From positions 186,001 through 250,000 of the forward strand of contig NZ_JAKWJP010000005.1 in assembly GCF_022761035.1 (NCBI RefSeq): 64,000 nucleotides of DNA, written 5' to 3'. Origin of the DNA: Microbacterium sp. SS28. GTDB taxonomy: Bacteria; Actinomycetota; Actinomycetes; Actinomycetales; Microbacteriaceae. The notes under the pieces are model-generated. The model was given only the letters and a program-made list of their open reading frames with translations, was not told the origin of the DNA and searched no databases. Each line of letters starts with the position of its first letter. Positions within the stretch are counted from its first letter, which is position 1. This document shows, in pieces, positions 14,616 to 23,206 of this stretch. The position numbers were made by a program, and so were the translations under genes.

Positions 14616-15206
14616 GTGAAGACACTCGATGGCGAAGACGTGACGGTCGCTCATGCCACTCAGCCGGTCGGGTCCGCACTGCGCATTGCGCCCGCATTCA
14701 GGGCCACAACGACGGATGCTGCGCTCGGAATCGAGACGGCCATCACGGCGCACTATCTACGACGCGATGGTCGGTACGTCATCAGGAGCGTGACGAACTC
14801 CGCGACGCGCGACGATGTCGAGCTGAATTACCTCACTGTCGCGAAGGTCGGCATGCAGGCGATCGTGCAGACGGCCGCGCCTCGCTGCATCTTCCTCACA
14901 CTTGATGATGAGCGGGATCCGCTCGCCACCTGGGTGAGCCTGGACGAGCTGACTACGGCCGAAGGTCGCATCCTCCCGCCATCTCTCGCAGCCGAGGTCG
15001 TCAAGCGAGGCGGCAGTGAGGCTCGCATGGAGGCGGTCGAACTGCTCTACGGCAGCGCAGCTCTCGCCGGGCTACCGCCGGCACAGCTACTGCAGAAGGA
15101 ACTCGGCATCCCTCACCGCACGGCGTCGCAATGGATCATCGACGCACGCAAGGCAGGGCGGCTCGACGGAATGAACTTTCACGCCGGCCGACCTGCAGGT
15201 GGTTAG
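14616..15206 (+). CDS. hypothetical protein with C-terminal helix-turn-helix
   Basis: 196 residues from a GTG preceded at eight bases by GGAGGTGA (14600-14607), a perfect complement of the 16S tail, which fixes this start over upstream options. The first two thirds are mixed alpha/beta with no recognised family. Residues about 155-190 (LLQKELGIPHRTASQWI) form a clear helix-turn-helix. Its GGTGGTTAG end overlaps the excisionase-like gene by 8 bp. It probably regulates excision and the divergent operon. Confidence 0.72.
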   Translation: MKTLDGEDVTVAHATQPVGSALRIAPAFRATTTDAALGIETAITAHYLRRDGRYVIRSVTNSATRDDVELNYLTVAKVGMQAIVQTAAPRCIFLTLDDERDPLATWVSLDELTTAEGRILPPSLAAEVVKRGGSEARMEAVELLYGSAALAGLPPAQLLQKELGIPHRTASQWIIDARKAGRLDGMNFHAGRPAGG

Positions 15207-15441
15207 AAACACACAACGCCCGCTACCGAGTGCACGCATCCCGGTGGACCAGCCACCGCGCGAGGATCCGGAGTGCCTATTCTGCTCCGAAGCGCGAGCG
15301 GCTCGGCTGATCGGCATCCATCGGACGACCCTTCGCGCGCTCGCTCTCGCAGGCAATGCGCCCGTGGAGCCGCTCACGATCGCGCATCGACGCCTCTACC
15401 CTCTCGCGGACATCCGCCGGCTCGGGCATGTCGAAGCATGA
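15199..15441 (+). CDS. excisionase-like MerR-type helix-turn-helix protein
   Basis: An 80-residue DNA-binding protein. Residues about 33-78 form a MerR/excisionase-type winged HTH (SEARAARLIGIHRTTLRAL, then a wing ending YPLADIRRLG). A Cys pair motif (CLFC, 27-30 region) precedes it. It starts at a GTG inside the previous gene and overlaps the integrase by ATGA, the standard xis-int arrangement of actinobacterial integrative elements. It would bend the att site to favour excision. Confidence 0.78.
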   Translation: MVRNTQRPLPSARIPVDQPPREDPECLFCSEARAARLIGIHRTTLRALALAGNAPVEPLTIAHRRLYPLADIRRLGHVEA

Positions 15442-16592
15442 GTATTGAACGACGCAAGACCAGCGCGGGTGCATTGCGCTACCAGGTCCGCATCAAGCAC
15501 CACGGTCGCATCGTGGCGATGGAGACCTTCGTGCGCAAGTCAGACGCCGAGGCCTGGGAGCGCGAGCAGTATCGAGCCCTTCAGTTCGGCGAGTTCATCC
15601 CCCCGAGTCAGAGCAAGAAGACATTCGCGGAAGTGGTCGACGAATTCCTGGAGTCACGCGTCGGCCAAGTCGCACCCCACACATGGCGCACCGACCGCGA
15701 CAACCTCGCCAACACGCCGGTGAGTTGGGCGCGCCTTCCGATCAGCGCCATAACAGAGAGCGACATCCTCGAACATCTCACCGAGCAGCTGCAGGGCAAG
15801 GCGCACTCGACGGTCGCTCGCGCGCGAACCTCTCTGAGCGCGCTGTTCCAGTTCACCATCCGGGAGAAGATGCGCACCAAGAACCCGGTGCGCGCTGTGC
15901 CGATGCCTGCTGGCGAGCAGACAGCCGTGACCCACGACATGGTCGACCCGCCCACAGACCAAGAACTCGCTGAGATGCTCGAACGCCAGCGTGAGGTCAA
16001 TCCAACCATGGCCGAGATCAGCGAGTTCATCAGCCTCACCGGCCTCCGGTGGTCGGAACTGCGAGCCAGCCGCATCGGGCGACTCCAAGATGTCCCGTAC
16101 CCGGGGCTGCGTGTGTCACGCGCCCAGTCAGATGGATACGCCGAGAAGGGACCCAAGACGAAGAAGTCGCGTGTCGTCCCCCTCACCGGGAGGGCGAACG
16201 AGATCGCCCGCAAACATGCGGGCACGAGACGCGGCCACGACTATCTGTTCGTGACACCGACAGGCAAACAGCTGCGCGGCAATGGCTTTCGCAAGGCGGT
16301 GAAATGGCCGAAGACATCACTGGGCCACACGATTCACGACCTGCGCCACTACGCCGCCTCCAACTGGCTGCGTGCCGGAATCCCCGTGCACCAGGTCGCC
16401 GGATGGCTGGGCCACAAGAACCCCGCGACGCTACTGCGCATCTACGCGCACGTACTAGGCGAACACCAGGAGATTGCGGCCCTCAAGCACCTCGACAAGT
16501 CAGCGGTTCGCGCTGAGTTCGCGCGCGACCTCCCGGATGCGAACCTTCGAGCTGCATTGATGGTCGATGCAGCCGATGAAAACCAGCTCTGA
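15438..16592 (+). CDS. int: tyrosine-type site-specific integrase
   Basis: A 384-residue phage-type integrase. It has an AP2-like arm-binding N-terminus (about 1-58), a SAM-like core-binding domain (about 62-150) and a catalytic domain with R204 (TGLRW), K242 region, H300-R303 (HDLRH), H326 (GHKN) and nucleophile Y336. All active residues are present. Translation is coupled to the excisionase. The gene ends 17 bp from the 3' end of tRNA-Ser(GCU) and points at it, so that tRNA is the attachment site of the element. Confidence 0.95.
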   Translation: MSIERRKTSAGALRYQVRIKHHGRIVAMETFVRKSDAEAWEREQYRALQFGEFIPPSQSKKTFAEVVDEFLESRVGQVAPHTWRTDRDNLANTPVSWARLPISAITESDILEHLTEQLQGKAHSTVARARTSLSALFQFTIREKMRTKNPVRAVPMPAGEQTAVTHDMVDPPTDQELAEMLERQREVNPTMAEISEFISLTGLRWSELRASRIGRLQDVPYPGLRVSRAQSDGYAEKGPKTKKSRVVPLTGRANEIARKHAGTRRGHDYLFVTPTGKQLRGNGFRKAVKWPKTSLGHTIHDLRHYAASNWLRAGIPVHQVAGWLGHKNPATLLRIYAHVLGEHQEIAALKHLDKSAVRAEFARDLPDANLRAALMVDAADENQL

Positions 16593-16608
16593 CCAGGTTA
16601 TTTTCTTG

Positions 16609-16697
16609 CGGAGACGGAGGGATTTGAACCCTCGGTCCCCGTAAGGGGACTCCACCTTAGCAGGGTGGTGCACTAGGCCGAACTATGCGACGTCTCC
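16609..16697 (-). tRNA. tRNA-Ser(GCU), integration target
   Basis: An 89-nt type II tRNA. The acceptor arm GGAGACG pairs with CGTCTCC, followed by discriminator G. The anticodon loop is CTGCTAA (anticodon GCT), there is a long variable arm, and the T-loop is GGGTTCAAATCCC. CCA is not encoded. The integrase gene abuts its 3' end, so the tRNA 3' segment would be one attachment core; a second copy is expected beyond the left edge and is not in this window. Confidence 0.95.
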
Positions 16698-16911
16698 AGG
16701 CATCCGAACGGCCACGGCCGACGCATGCGCCTAGCAAGCATAACTGCTCATGAGCGGCACCACGAACCGGGCCGAGCATGGTGGGGCGGGCGCCCCGCAC
16801 GAAGTGGTCGACATGCCCGCAAACAGGCGCGACACGTCGGGCAGGGTACGTCGTCGGATCCCGACCCGCAAGGCCCGTGCTCGCGCGAGGGCGAGAGGCG
16901 AAGCTCGCTGT

Positions 16912-17625
16912 ATGGATGCAGACAGGTCCGCACGCCCGTTCGACCCCATCCGTCGGGACGACGCCGGACGCCCTTTCGACACCCGTCGTCCGTACGAGGC
17001 CTCGGCGACCACTGCCAGCGACGGGACGCGACCGGTTTCGGCGACCACGGCGAGCCGGAACATCCGCGACGAGGTGCTCGCTCGCGAAGAGGAGCGCTTC
17101 GGCGGGATGAAGTTCGGTTCGGCGTTCTTCGGCTGGCTCACGGCGATGGGACTCGCGGTGCTCCTGACCGCGCTCATCGCGGCGATCGGCGCTGCGGTCG
17201 GGCTCACGGCTCCCGGGAGCGCGGAGGACGCCGCGAATGCCGCCGCCGAGAACATGGGCGTCGCGACGATCATCGGGGCGATCGCCGTCGCCCTCGTGCT
17301 GTTCATCGCGTATTTCGCGGGAGGCTACGTCGCGGGACGCATGGCACGATTCAGCGGTCTCAAGCAGGGCCTCGCCGTCTGGCTCTGGGCTGTTGTCATC
17401 GCGGTCCTCGTCGCCGTCATCACGGCGATCGCCGGCACCCAGTGGGACCTGCTGTCGACGCTCGACGCGTTCCCCCGCATCCCCGTCACCCCCGAATCGG
17501 CGACGACCACCGGCATCCTGACTGCCGTCGGCGCCGCCGTCGTGACACTGGCCGGGGCGCTGCTCGGCGGCATGGCCGGCATGCGATACCACCGCCGCGT
17601 GGACCGCGAGGGCTTCGCCGATTGA
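16912..17625 (+). CDS. hypothetical integral membrane protein (four predicted helices)
   Basis: 237 residues from the ATG at 16912; the frame is open back to 16750, but that extension has non-coding composition. The N-terminal 65 residues are polar and likely cytosolic. Four hydrophobic helices follow (about 70-95, 118-145, 155-180 and 205-228), with Gly/Ala-rich packing and a short basic tail. No family is recognised with confidence. It is the first chromosomal gene beyond the tRNA and is convergent with the LCP genes. Confidence 0.68.
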   Translation: MDADRSARPFDPIRRDDAGRPFDTRRPYEASATTASDGTRPVSATTASRNIRDEVLAREEERFGGMKFGSAFFGWLTAMGLAVLLTALIAAIGAAVGLTAPGSAEDAANAAAENMGVATIIGAIAVALVLFIAYFAGGYVAGRMARFSGLKQGLAVWLWAVVIAVLVAVITAIAGTQWDLLSTLDAFPRIPVTPESATTTGILTAVGAAVVTLAGALLGGMAGMRYHRRVDREGFAD

Positions 17626-17689
17626 CGGATGCCGCACGGCACCCGTCGGGTCACCCTGAGCCGCGGCTCCCCAGGCCCGGGACCCGCGA

Positions 17690-18991
17690 TCAGTACTGCG
17701 GCTGGGTGCAGGTCACCTGGGCCGCCGTCTGACCCGCGATGGTCGACGGGAGGTCGACGCGCTGCTCGGGAACGACGGGAGCGGCATCCGTCGCCGAAGG
17801 GGTTGCCGAGGCGCTCGGTGTCGCCGTGGGTGCCGGCGCGGCGACCTCTCCGGTCACCTCGACGCCGTAGCCCTGGCTCGCGTCGCCCGTGAGGGTGAGC
17901 GGCTGGTTCGCGCGCAGAGCCTCGAAGAGCACGCCCGCGGCGGAGGTCACCGGCAGCAGGTCGCTCCCGTCGACTCCCACGCGGGGCCGGTAGTAGGTGG
18001 GGTACTGCACGAAGACGATGTCGGCGTAGTCGACGTCCTTCACGGCCATCGCGATCTGCACCATGAGCTGCGGGTTCGTGAGCCCCGAGCTCAGTACGAG
18101 CTGCCCCTGCGTGACCTGCGACAGCGCGGTCGTCGCGAGTGTGAAGAGCACCTGCGGGTTCGCGAGCACTGCACCAGATTGCAGCTTGCGCACCATCGAC
18201 GACATGAACTGCTGCTGGTTCGAGATGCGACCGAGGTCGGACCCGTCGCCGATGCCGTGGCGGATGCGCAGGAACTGCAGCGCCTCGACGCCCTGAAGCG
18301 TGTGCGGGCCCTCGGTGAGGTGCAGGCCCGTGTGCGCATCGCTGATCTCACCCGCGACGCACACGTCCACGCCGCCGATCGCATCGGACATGTGGATGAC
18401 GCCGGTCCAGCGGATCGCGGCCGCGAATTGGATCGTCTCCCCCGTGAGCTGCTCGACGGTGCGCACGGAGCAGCCGAGTCCTCCGTAGAAGTAGGACGCG
18501 TTGATCATCGTCGAGCGCATCGCGCGCGACTCCCCGCCGTCCGGCTGTGCGCAGCCCGGGATGTCGACGAGCATGTCGCGCGGGATCGAGACGACCGTCA
18601 CGCGCCGCGGGTTGTCGCTGATGTGCACGAGCATCGTGACGTCGTTCCGCTCGCCCGGGGAATCCTTCAGGGCGCAGCGCGGGAAGAGCGCGACATCCTG
18701 TCCCTCGCACGAGTCCGTACCGACGAGCAGGAGGTTGACGCCGCCTTCGATCGCCCCGAGCGACGGCGGGATGGCCTCGTCGGCGTCCAGCACGACGGCG
18801 TTGTCGGCGATGGCGGATGCCGCGTTCCAGACCGAGAACGCGGCGACGCCGGTCACGCTCGCCATCACGACGAGGACCGTCACGCCGACGATCGAGAGGA
18901 TGAAGAGGAGCGGATGCGGCGTCCGCAGCCGCCCGTGGCGGGCGAGTGTCTCGCGCCCGGGCTGCGAGGGCCGGGTGCCGGGGGCTGCCAA
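17690..18991 (-). CDS. LCP-family (LytR-CpsA-Psr) cell-wall glycopolymer ligase
   Basis: A 433-residue membrane-anchored phosphotransferase that attaches lipid-linked glycopolymers to peptidoglycan. It has a cytosolic basic N-terminus, one transmembrane helix (about 28-52) and an extracellular LCP domain (about 80-330) with GERNDVTML, VSIPRDM and FLRIRHG...DLGRISNQQ segments that carry the conserved Asp and Arg residues. The Pro/Ala/Thr-rich tail ends in a Gln-Thr-Ala-rich stretch shared with the adjacent paralogue. It lies three bases after that paralogue, with which it forms an operon and probably a tandem duplication. Confidence 0.9.
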   Translation of the reverse strand: MAAPGTRPSQPGRETLARHGRLRTPHPLLFILSIVGVTVLVVMASVTGVAAFSVWNAASAIADNAVVLDADEAIPPSLGAIEGGVNLLLVGTDSCEGQDVALFPRCALKDSPGERNDVTMLVHISDNPRRVTVVSIPRDMLVDIPGCAQPDGGESRAMRSTMINASYFYGGLGCSVRTVEQLTGETIQFAAAIRWTGVIHMSDAIGGVDVCVAGEISDAHTGLHLTEGPHTLQGVEALQFLRIRHGIGDGSDLGRISNQQQFMSSMVRKLQSGAVLANPQVLFTLATTALSQVTQGQLVLSSGLTNPQLMVQIAMAVKDVDYADIVFVQYPTYYRPRVGVDGSDLLPVTSAAGVLFEALRANQPLTLTGDASQGYGVEVTGEVAAPAPTATPSASATPSATDAAPVVPEQRVDLPSTIAGQTAAQVTCTQPQY

Positions 18992-18994
18992 GCG

Positions 18995-20248
18995 TCAGCC
19001 CTTGACGTTGCCGTTGGAGCAGGTGTTCTGCGCGGCCGTCTGTCCCGCGATCGACGAGGGCAGCTCGACGGCGGGCGCGGCGGCCGTCGCTGACGGATCC
19101 GGCGCGGCCGTCTCGGCGGGCGTCTCGGGCTCGACGACCACGACGCCGTCGCCCTGGCTCACCTCACCCGTCAGCTGCAGCGGCTGGTTCGTCGCGAGAG
19201 CGTCCCACAGCGCCTGCGCGGCGTTCTTGTTCGGGACGACGCGGTTGGGGTCTTCGGGATCGCCGTTGACGGGGTACTGGATGAAGACGATCTCGTCGAA
19301 CGGCACGTTCTTGACCGCGAGCGCGATCTGCACGAGCGTGAGCGGGTTCGTGAGCGTCTGCGACGGGGTGATGTTGTCGACAGCCGTGGTCGCGAGCTTG
19401 TAGAGCGTCGCGGGGTTCGAGAGCACCTCTTCGCTCACGAGCGTGCGGGCGAGCCGCGACATGTACTGCTGCTGGTTCGAGATGCGGCCGAGGTCGCCGC
19501 CGTTGCCGACGCCGTGGCGCGTGCGCAGGAACTGCAGCGCCTCGATGCCCTGGATGTTCCGCATGCCGGCGGGCCAGTCGATGCCGGTGTACTTGTCTTT
19601 GATGCCGCTCGCGAGACACACGTCGACGCCGCCGACGGCGTTCGTGATCTCGATGACGCCGCCCCACGTGATCTTCGCGGCGTACTGGATGTCGAGCCCT
19701 GTGAGCTGCGACACCGTCTTGACGACGCACGGCAGGCCGCCGTACATGTATGCCGAGTTGAGCATCTGCTTGCTCATCGCGGATCCCTCGGAGCCGTCCT
19801 CGCGGGTGCAGGCCGGGATCGGCACCATGAGGTCGCGGGGGAACGAGATGACCGTCACGCGGCGCGGGCTGTCCGAGATGTGGACGAGCATGTTGACGTC
19901 GTTGAGCTCGCCCTCGGCGTCGGCACCCGTGCAGCGCTCGCCGAAGTAGGCGGCGTACTGCTCTTCACAGGCATCCGTCCCCGCCAGGAACAGGTTCACG
20001 CCGCCCTCGATCGCGCCGATGTCGGGCGGAACCGAATCCTGGCCCTCGAGTTCGACGGCGTCCGTGACGAAGCCCTGCGTGAGATCGATCGCGGCGTAGG
20101 CCGCGACGCCGACGCCCGAGACCAGGACGACCGACAGCATGATCGCGATGATCTTCGCGACCTGGGCGAACGGATGCGGCGACCGCAGCTCTCCGTGCCG
20201 CGCGATCGTGCGACGGCCGCGCTCGGCAGGCTTGGTCGTCTGGCTCAC
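18995..20248 (-). CDS. LCP-family cell-wall glycopolymer ligase (paralogue)
   Basis: A 417-residue paralogue of the next gene, with the same layout: short cytosolic start containing GRRTIARHGELRSPHP, one transmembrane helix (about 30-55) and an LCP domain with ELNDVNMLV, ISFPRDL and FLRTRHG...DLGRISNQQ. The active-site arginines are present. The tail again ends with SIAGQTAAQ, as in the neighbour. It is first in a two-gene operon, with a 183-bp upstream gap that presumably holds the promoter. Different glycopolymer substrates for the two copies are possible. Confidence 0.9.
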   Translation of the reverse strand: MSQTTKPAERGRRTIARHGELRSPHPFAQVAKIIAIMLSVVLVSGVGVAAYAAIDLTQGFVTDAVELEGQDSVPPDIGAIEGGVNLFLAGTDACEEQYAAYFGERCTGADAEGELNDVNMLVHISDSPRRVTVISFPRDLMVPIPACTREDGSEGSAMSKQMLNSAYMYGGLPCVVKTVSQLTGLDIQYAAKITWGGVIEITNAVGGVDVCLASGIKDKYTGIDWPAGMRNIQGIEALQFLRTRHGVGNGGDLGRISNQQQYMSRLARTLVSEEVLSNPATLYKLATTAVDNITPSQTLTNPLTLVQIALAVKNVPFDEIVFIQYPVNGDPEDPNRVVPNKNAAQALWDALATNQPLQLTGEVSQGDGVVVVEPETPAETAAPDPSATAAAPAVELPSSIAGQTAAQNTCSNGNVKG

Positions 20249-20431
20249 TCGGGTCCTCTCGGCGGTCGGATACCGGAGGATCTGGCCGGCACCCGGTTCT
20301 CGGCGATCGTCAGGCAGGCCTTCGGAGGGTCTGCCGAGCAGGGGAATCCGTCCATATTCTCATGCGCGTCTGTGCCGACGCTGAGTGGACGCGCGCAGGC
20401 CCGCGCGAGCTGGTGAACGGCAGACCCGCCG

Positions 20432-20746
20432 TCAGGACAGGGCGCCGACATCGTAGGTCGTGAAGTCGTACTCCTGGAAGTCGGCGACCTCGGTCTGCCA
20501 CCGCGTTGCGACGAACTCGCGGTGCTGCGGGTGCTCGTCGTACGCGCGATAGTCGGCCTCGTCGGCAAAGCTCATCGAGAACTGCCAGTCGGCATCGCTC
20601 TTCGCGCTCACCTGCCGGCGGATGGCGAAGTCGTCGACCTGCGGAATCGTCGTGAGGGCGTCGACCGCGGCGCGCAGGAACTCCGCCTCCTGCGCGGACC
20701 CCGCCGCGTGGACGAGGCGGAAGACGACGGTGTGCTGGATGGTCAT
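20432..20746 (-). CDS. Dabb-family (stress-responsive A/B barrel) protein
   Basis: A 104-residue protein of the dimeric alpha+beta barrel (Dabb) type, recognised by the N-terminal IQHTVVFRL strand, the mid-region DWQFSMSFADEADYRAYDEHPQHREFV and total length. Members are small dimeric enzymes or binding proteins with varied roles. It overlaps the TetR gene by ATGA, so the two are co-transcribed and the regulator may respond to its substrate. No catalytic residue can be assigned. Confidence 0.82.
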   Translation of the reverse strand: MTIQHTVVFRLVHAAGSAQEAEFLRAAVDALTTIPQVDDFAIRRQVSAKSDADWQFSMSFADEADYRAYDEHPQHREFVATRWQTEVADFQEYDFTTYDVGALS

Positions 20747-21408
20747 GACGGCCCTTCGGTCGAGGTCGAGGTCGGAGTCGTCGGATCGGTCGGCGTGGGC
20801 CGCAGCTGATATGGGCGGGCGAGGCGAACCCTGCGCCCTCCGACGAAGAGGCTGTCGAGGGTCGCCTCGAGGTCGGTCGGGGCATCCGCCGTGCTGTCCA
20901 TGAGCGCCTGCAGCTGCAGGCCGTCCGCGAGGGCGACGAGCTGCCGCGCGGTGCGGTCGGGATCGAGCTCCGGCCGGATGCTGCCCGCCTCCTGACCGAA
21001 CGCGATGGTCGCGGCGAGCTCCTCGACGACCGACGTGAATCGATCCCGGAAGAACGCGTGGGCGGGGTGCTCGACGTCGATCGCCTCGGCAGCGAAGGCC
21101 AGATAGAGATGGACGATGCCGCGGATCGACAGATTGCGGCGGATGGCGGCGGCGAACGCCTCGAGCGCGTCGGCGTCGGGTTCCGGCTCGGTCAGGCTCA
21201 CGGCATCCCACCGCTCGATGACCTCTCGGAGCAGGTCCTCGCGGCTCGCGAAGTAATACAGGATGTGCGCCGGCTCGACGCCCAGCTCGCGCCCGATCCC
21301 CCGCAGCGTCGTGCCGTGATAGCCCTTCTCGGCGATAACCTGCAGCGCCGTCGCAAGGATCTCCTCGCGACGGGCGCTGCCCTTGGCATATGTCCCCTTG
21401 GTCGGCAC
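20743..21408 (-). CDS. TetR-family transcriptional regulator
   Basis: 221 residues. The N-terminal helix-turn-helix (about 12-58) contains the typical IAEKGYHGTTLRGIGRELGV...ILYYFASREDLL pattern. The C-terminal ligand domain (about 75-195) resembles the TetR_C group of repressors with a conserved LxALADGLQLQALM helix. A Thr/Pro/Ser-rich 20-residue tail is dispensable-looking. It starts at an ATG and couples to the Dabb gene. It probably represses its own two-gene operon. Confidence 0.9.
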   Translation of the reverse strand: MPTKGTYAKGSARREEILATALQVIAEKGYHGTTLRGIGRELGVEPAHILYYFASREDLLREVIERWDAVSLTEPEPDADALEAFAAAIRRNLSIRGIVHLYLAFAAEAIDVEHPAHAFFRDRFTSVVEELAATIAFGQEAGSIRPELDPDRTARQLVALADGLQLQALMDSTADAPTDLEATLDSLFVGGRRVRLARPYQLRPTPTDPTTPTSTSTEGPS

Positions 21409-21485
21409 GGGTCGAGTCTAGGTCGGGGTGCCGAGGACGACCCGCCCGCCGGTGCAGGGGCGGCGGACGGGTCGTGTCATGGTCA

Positions 21486-23015
21486 CTACGAGGCCGGCTG
21501 GATGTCGTAGATGTTCGGCAGAGAGTTCGTCGGGAGGGTCTCTGCGGTCGTGCCGGGCTCTGTCGCAAAGCTCGCCTGCACACGGTAGAACGGCGCGAAC
21601 CACGCCTGATCCACGATGTACGCGTTGAGCTCCTTGACCGCCGCCTCGCGCGTCGCGTCGTCGCCGAACTGGTACGTCGAGATCAGCTCGTCGACCTTGG
21701 GGTCTGCCGCGTGGAACGGGTTGAACAGAGCGCCGGGCGCGATCATGAACTGGATGAGCTGCCAGTCCGAGTTCTGCTCGAGCTGCATGAACGAGGCCGG
21801 GTACTTCGGCGCGAGCAGGTCCGCGATGAAGTTGGACGGAGCCGTGTCGGTGTACTCGACCGTGATGCCCACGTCGGCGAGCTGCTGCTGCAGCAGCGTG
21901 AACGTCGCGGCGCTGATGAGGCTCGTGCTGGGCATCGAGAGCGTGAAGCCGTCGGGGTAGCCGGCCTCGGTGAGGAGCTCCTTCGCCTTCTCGGGGTCGT
22001 AGTCGTACACCTCGTCGAGCGCCTCGTCGTAGGCGTCGGAGTTCGTCGGGAAGACCTGCGTCGTGACGGTGCCGAGGTCGGTCTGCAGAGCCGTGAGCAT
22101 CGCCGGACGGTCGAACGCGAAGTTGATCGCCTGGCGCACCTTCGGGTCGGCCAGCTCGGGCGCTGTCGTGCCCGCACGGTCCATCAGGAGCAGGCCCTGG
22201 AACTCCTGCTCGCTCGCATTGATCGTCCAGCCCGATCCTTCGACCTCGGGCACGGCGTCGTTGCTCGCGAGTCGCATCGCGTCGATCTCGCCCGCCTTGA
22301 TGGCGTTGAGGGCGGCGGTGGGGTCCGAGAGCACGTTGATCTTGATCTCGTCGTAGTGCTGCAGCTCGGGGGCCCAGTAGTCATCGTTCTTCGTGTACAC
22401 GTAGCTCGAGCCGGTGACTGTCGCGTCGGTGTCGAGGATGTACGGGCCGGAGCCGGCCGTCTCGTCCGCGAGGGTGCCGGCCTCGATGGCCTCGGTGCTC
22501 GCGACGAGTCCCGCCGTGCGCGTGAGGTAGTTGAGGAACGCGGGGTCGGGTGCCGAGAGCGTTATGACGACCGTCGTGTCGTCGGGCGCCTCGACCGTGG
22601 CCATGCTCGCGAGGTAGCCGGCATCCGGGGACGTGCCCGTCTTGAACCGCTCGAGGTTCTCGGCGACGACGCCGGCCGTGAGCGCCGAGCCGTCCGTGAA
22701 GGTGACGTCGTCGCGGATCGTGAGAGTGAGCACCGTGCTGTCCTCGTTGTACGACCACTCGGTCGCGAGGAACGGGGCGATCTCACCCTCGGGCGTCGCG
22801 AGCAGCAGCGTGTCGTACGCCGCCTGGTAGTACCACGTGCGGTTGCCCCACTCGGCCTGACCCGGGTCTAGCGAGGTGGGGCCGAAGAGCGCGCCGAGCG
22901 TGAGCGTCTCGCCGCTCGCGCTGCCCGAGTCCTCACCCGATCCCGCTGCGCACCCCGCGAGGGTGAGTGCTGTGGCAGCCACAAGGGCGGCGGCCGCCGT
23001 CTTCCATCGGAACAT
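21486..23015 (-). CDS. ABC-transporter solute-binding lipoprotein, family 5 (peptide/opine type)
   Basis: A 509-residue extracellular binding protein. A lipoprotein signal peptide with lipobox LAGC places the lipidated Cys at residue 22, after the ATG at 23015. The mature part shows the SBP_bac_5 pattern (TSLDPGQ, FLATEWSYNEDSTVLTLTIR, VRQAINFAFDRPAML). Ligands for the family include oligopeptides, nickel complexes and some sugars. No permease or ATPase gene lies next to it, so it is an orphan and must share another transporter. It is divergent from the oxidoreductase operon at 23207, across a promoter region with a strong dyad. Confidence 0.9.
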   Translation of the reverse strand: MFRWKTAAAALVAATALTLAGCAAGSGEDSGSASGETLTLGALFGPTSLDPGQAEWGNRTWYYQAAYDTLLLATPEGEIAPFLATEWSYNEDSTVLTLTIRDDVTFTDGSALTAGVVAENLERFKTGTSPDAGYLASMATVEAPDDTTVVITLSAPDPAFLNYLTRTAGLVASTEAIEAGTLADETAGSGPYILDTDATVTGSSYVYTKNDDYWAPELQHYDEIKINVLSDPTAALNAIKAGEIDAMRLASNDAVPEVEGSGWTINASEQEFQGLLLMDRAGTTAPELADPKVRQAINFAFDRPAMLTALQTDLGTVTTQVFPTNSDAYDEALDEVYDYDPEKAKELLTEAGYPDGFTLSMPSTSLISAATFTLLQQQLADVGITVEYTDTAPSNFIADLLAPKYPASFMQLEQNSDWQLIQFMIAPGALFNPFHAADPKVDELISTYQFGDDATREAAVKELNAYIVDQAWFAPFYRVQASFATEPGTTAETLPTNSLPNIYDIQPAS

Positions 23016-23115
23016 CGTCGGTCCCTTTCGTAGGGGTGGCGACGCCCGTCCGGCTCGCCTGCTCCGCGACGCTAACAGCAATTCCGAGTGATTACTAGGT
23101 TTTCGCGATAACTCT

Positions 23116-23164
23116 TTATCACTGGTGCAAATTCAGTCTTCCGAAGTATTTTTACCAGTGATAA
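23116..23164. promoter_or_regulatory. TTATCACTGGT...ACCAGTGATAA inverted repeat in divergent promoter
   Basis: Perfect 11-bp inverted repeats (23116-23126, 23154-23164) separated by 27 AT-richer bases. They lie between the binding-protein gene and the oxidoreductase operon. This fits an operator for a dimeric repressor controlling both directions, though the regulator is not adjacent. Confidence 0.55.
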
Positions 23165-23206
23165 GCTCCTGCAGACCCGTCGCCGACGCCGCCCTGAGGA
23201 CCACTG

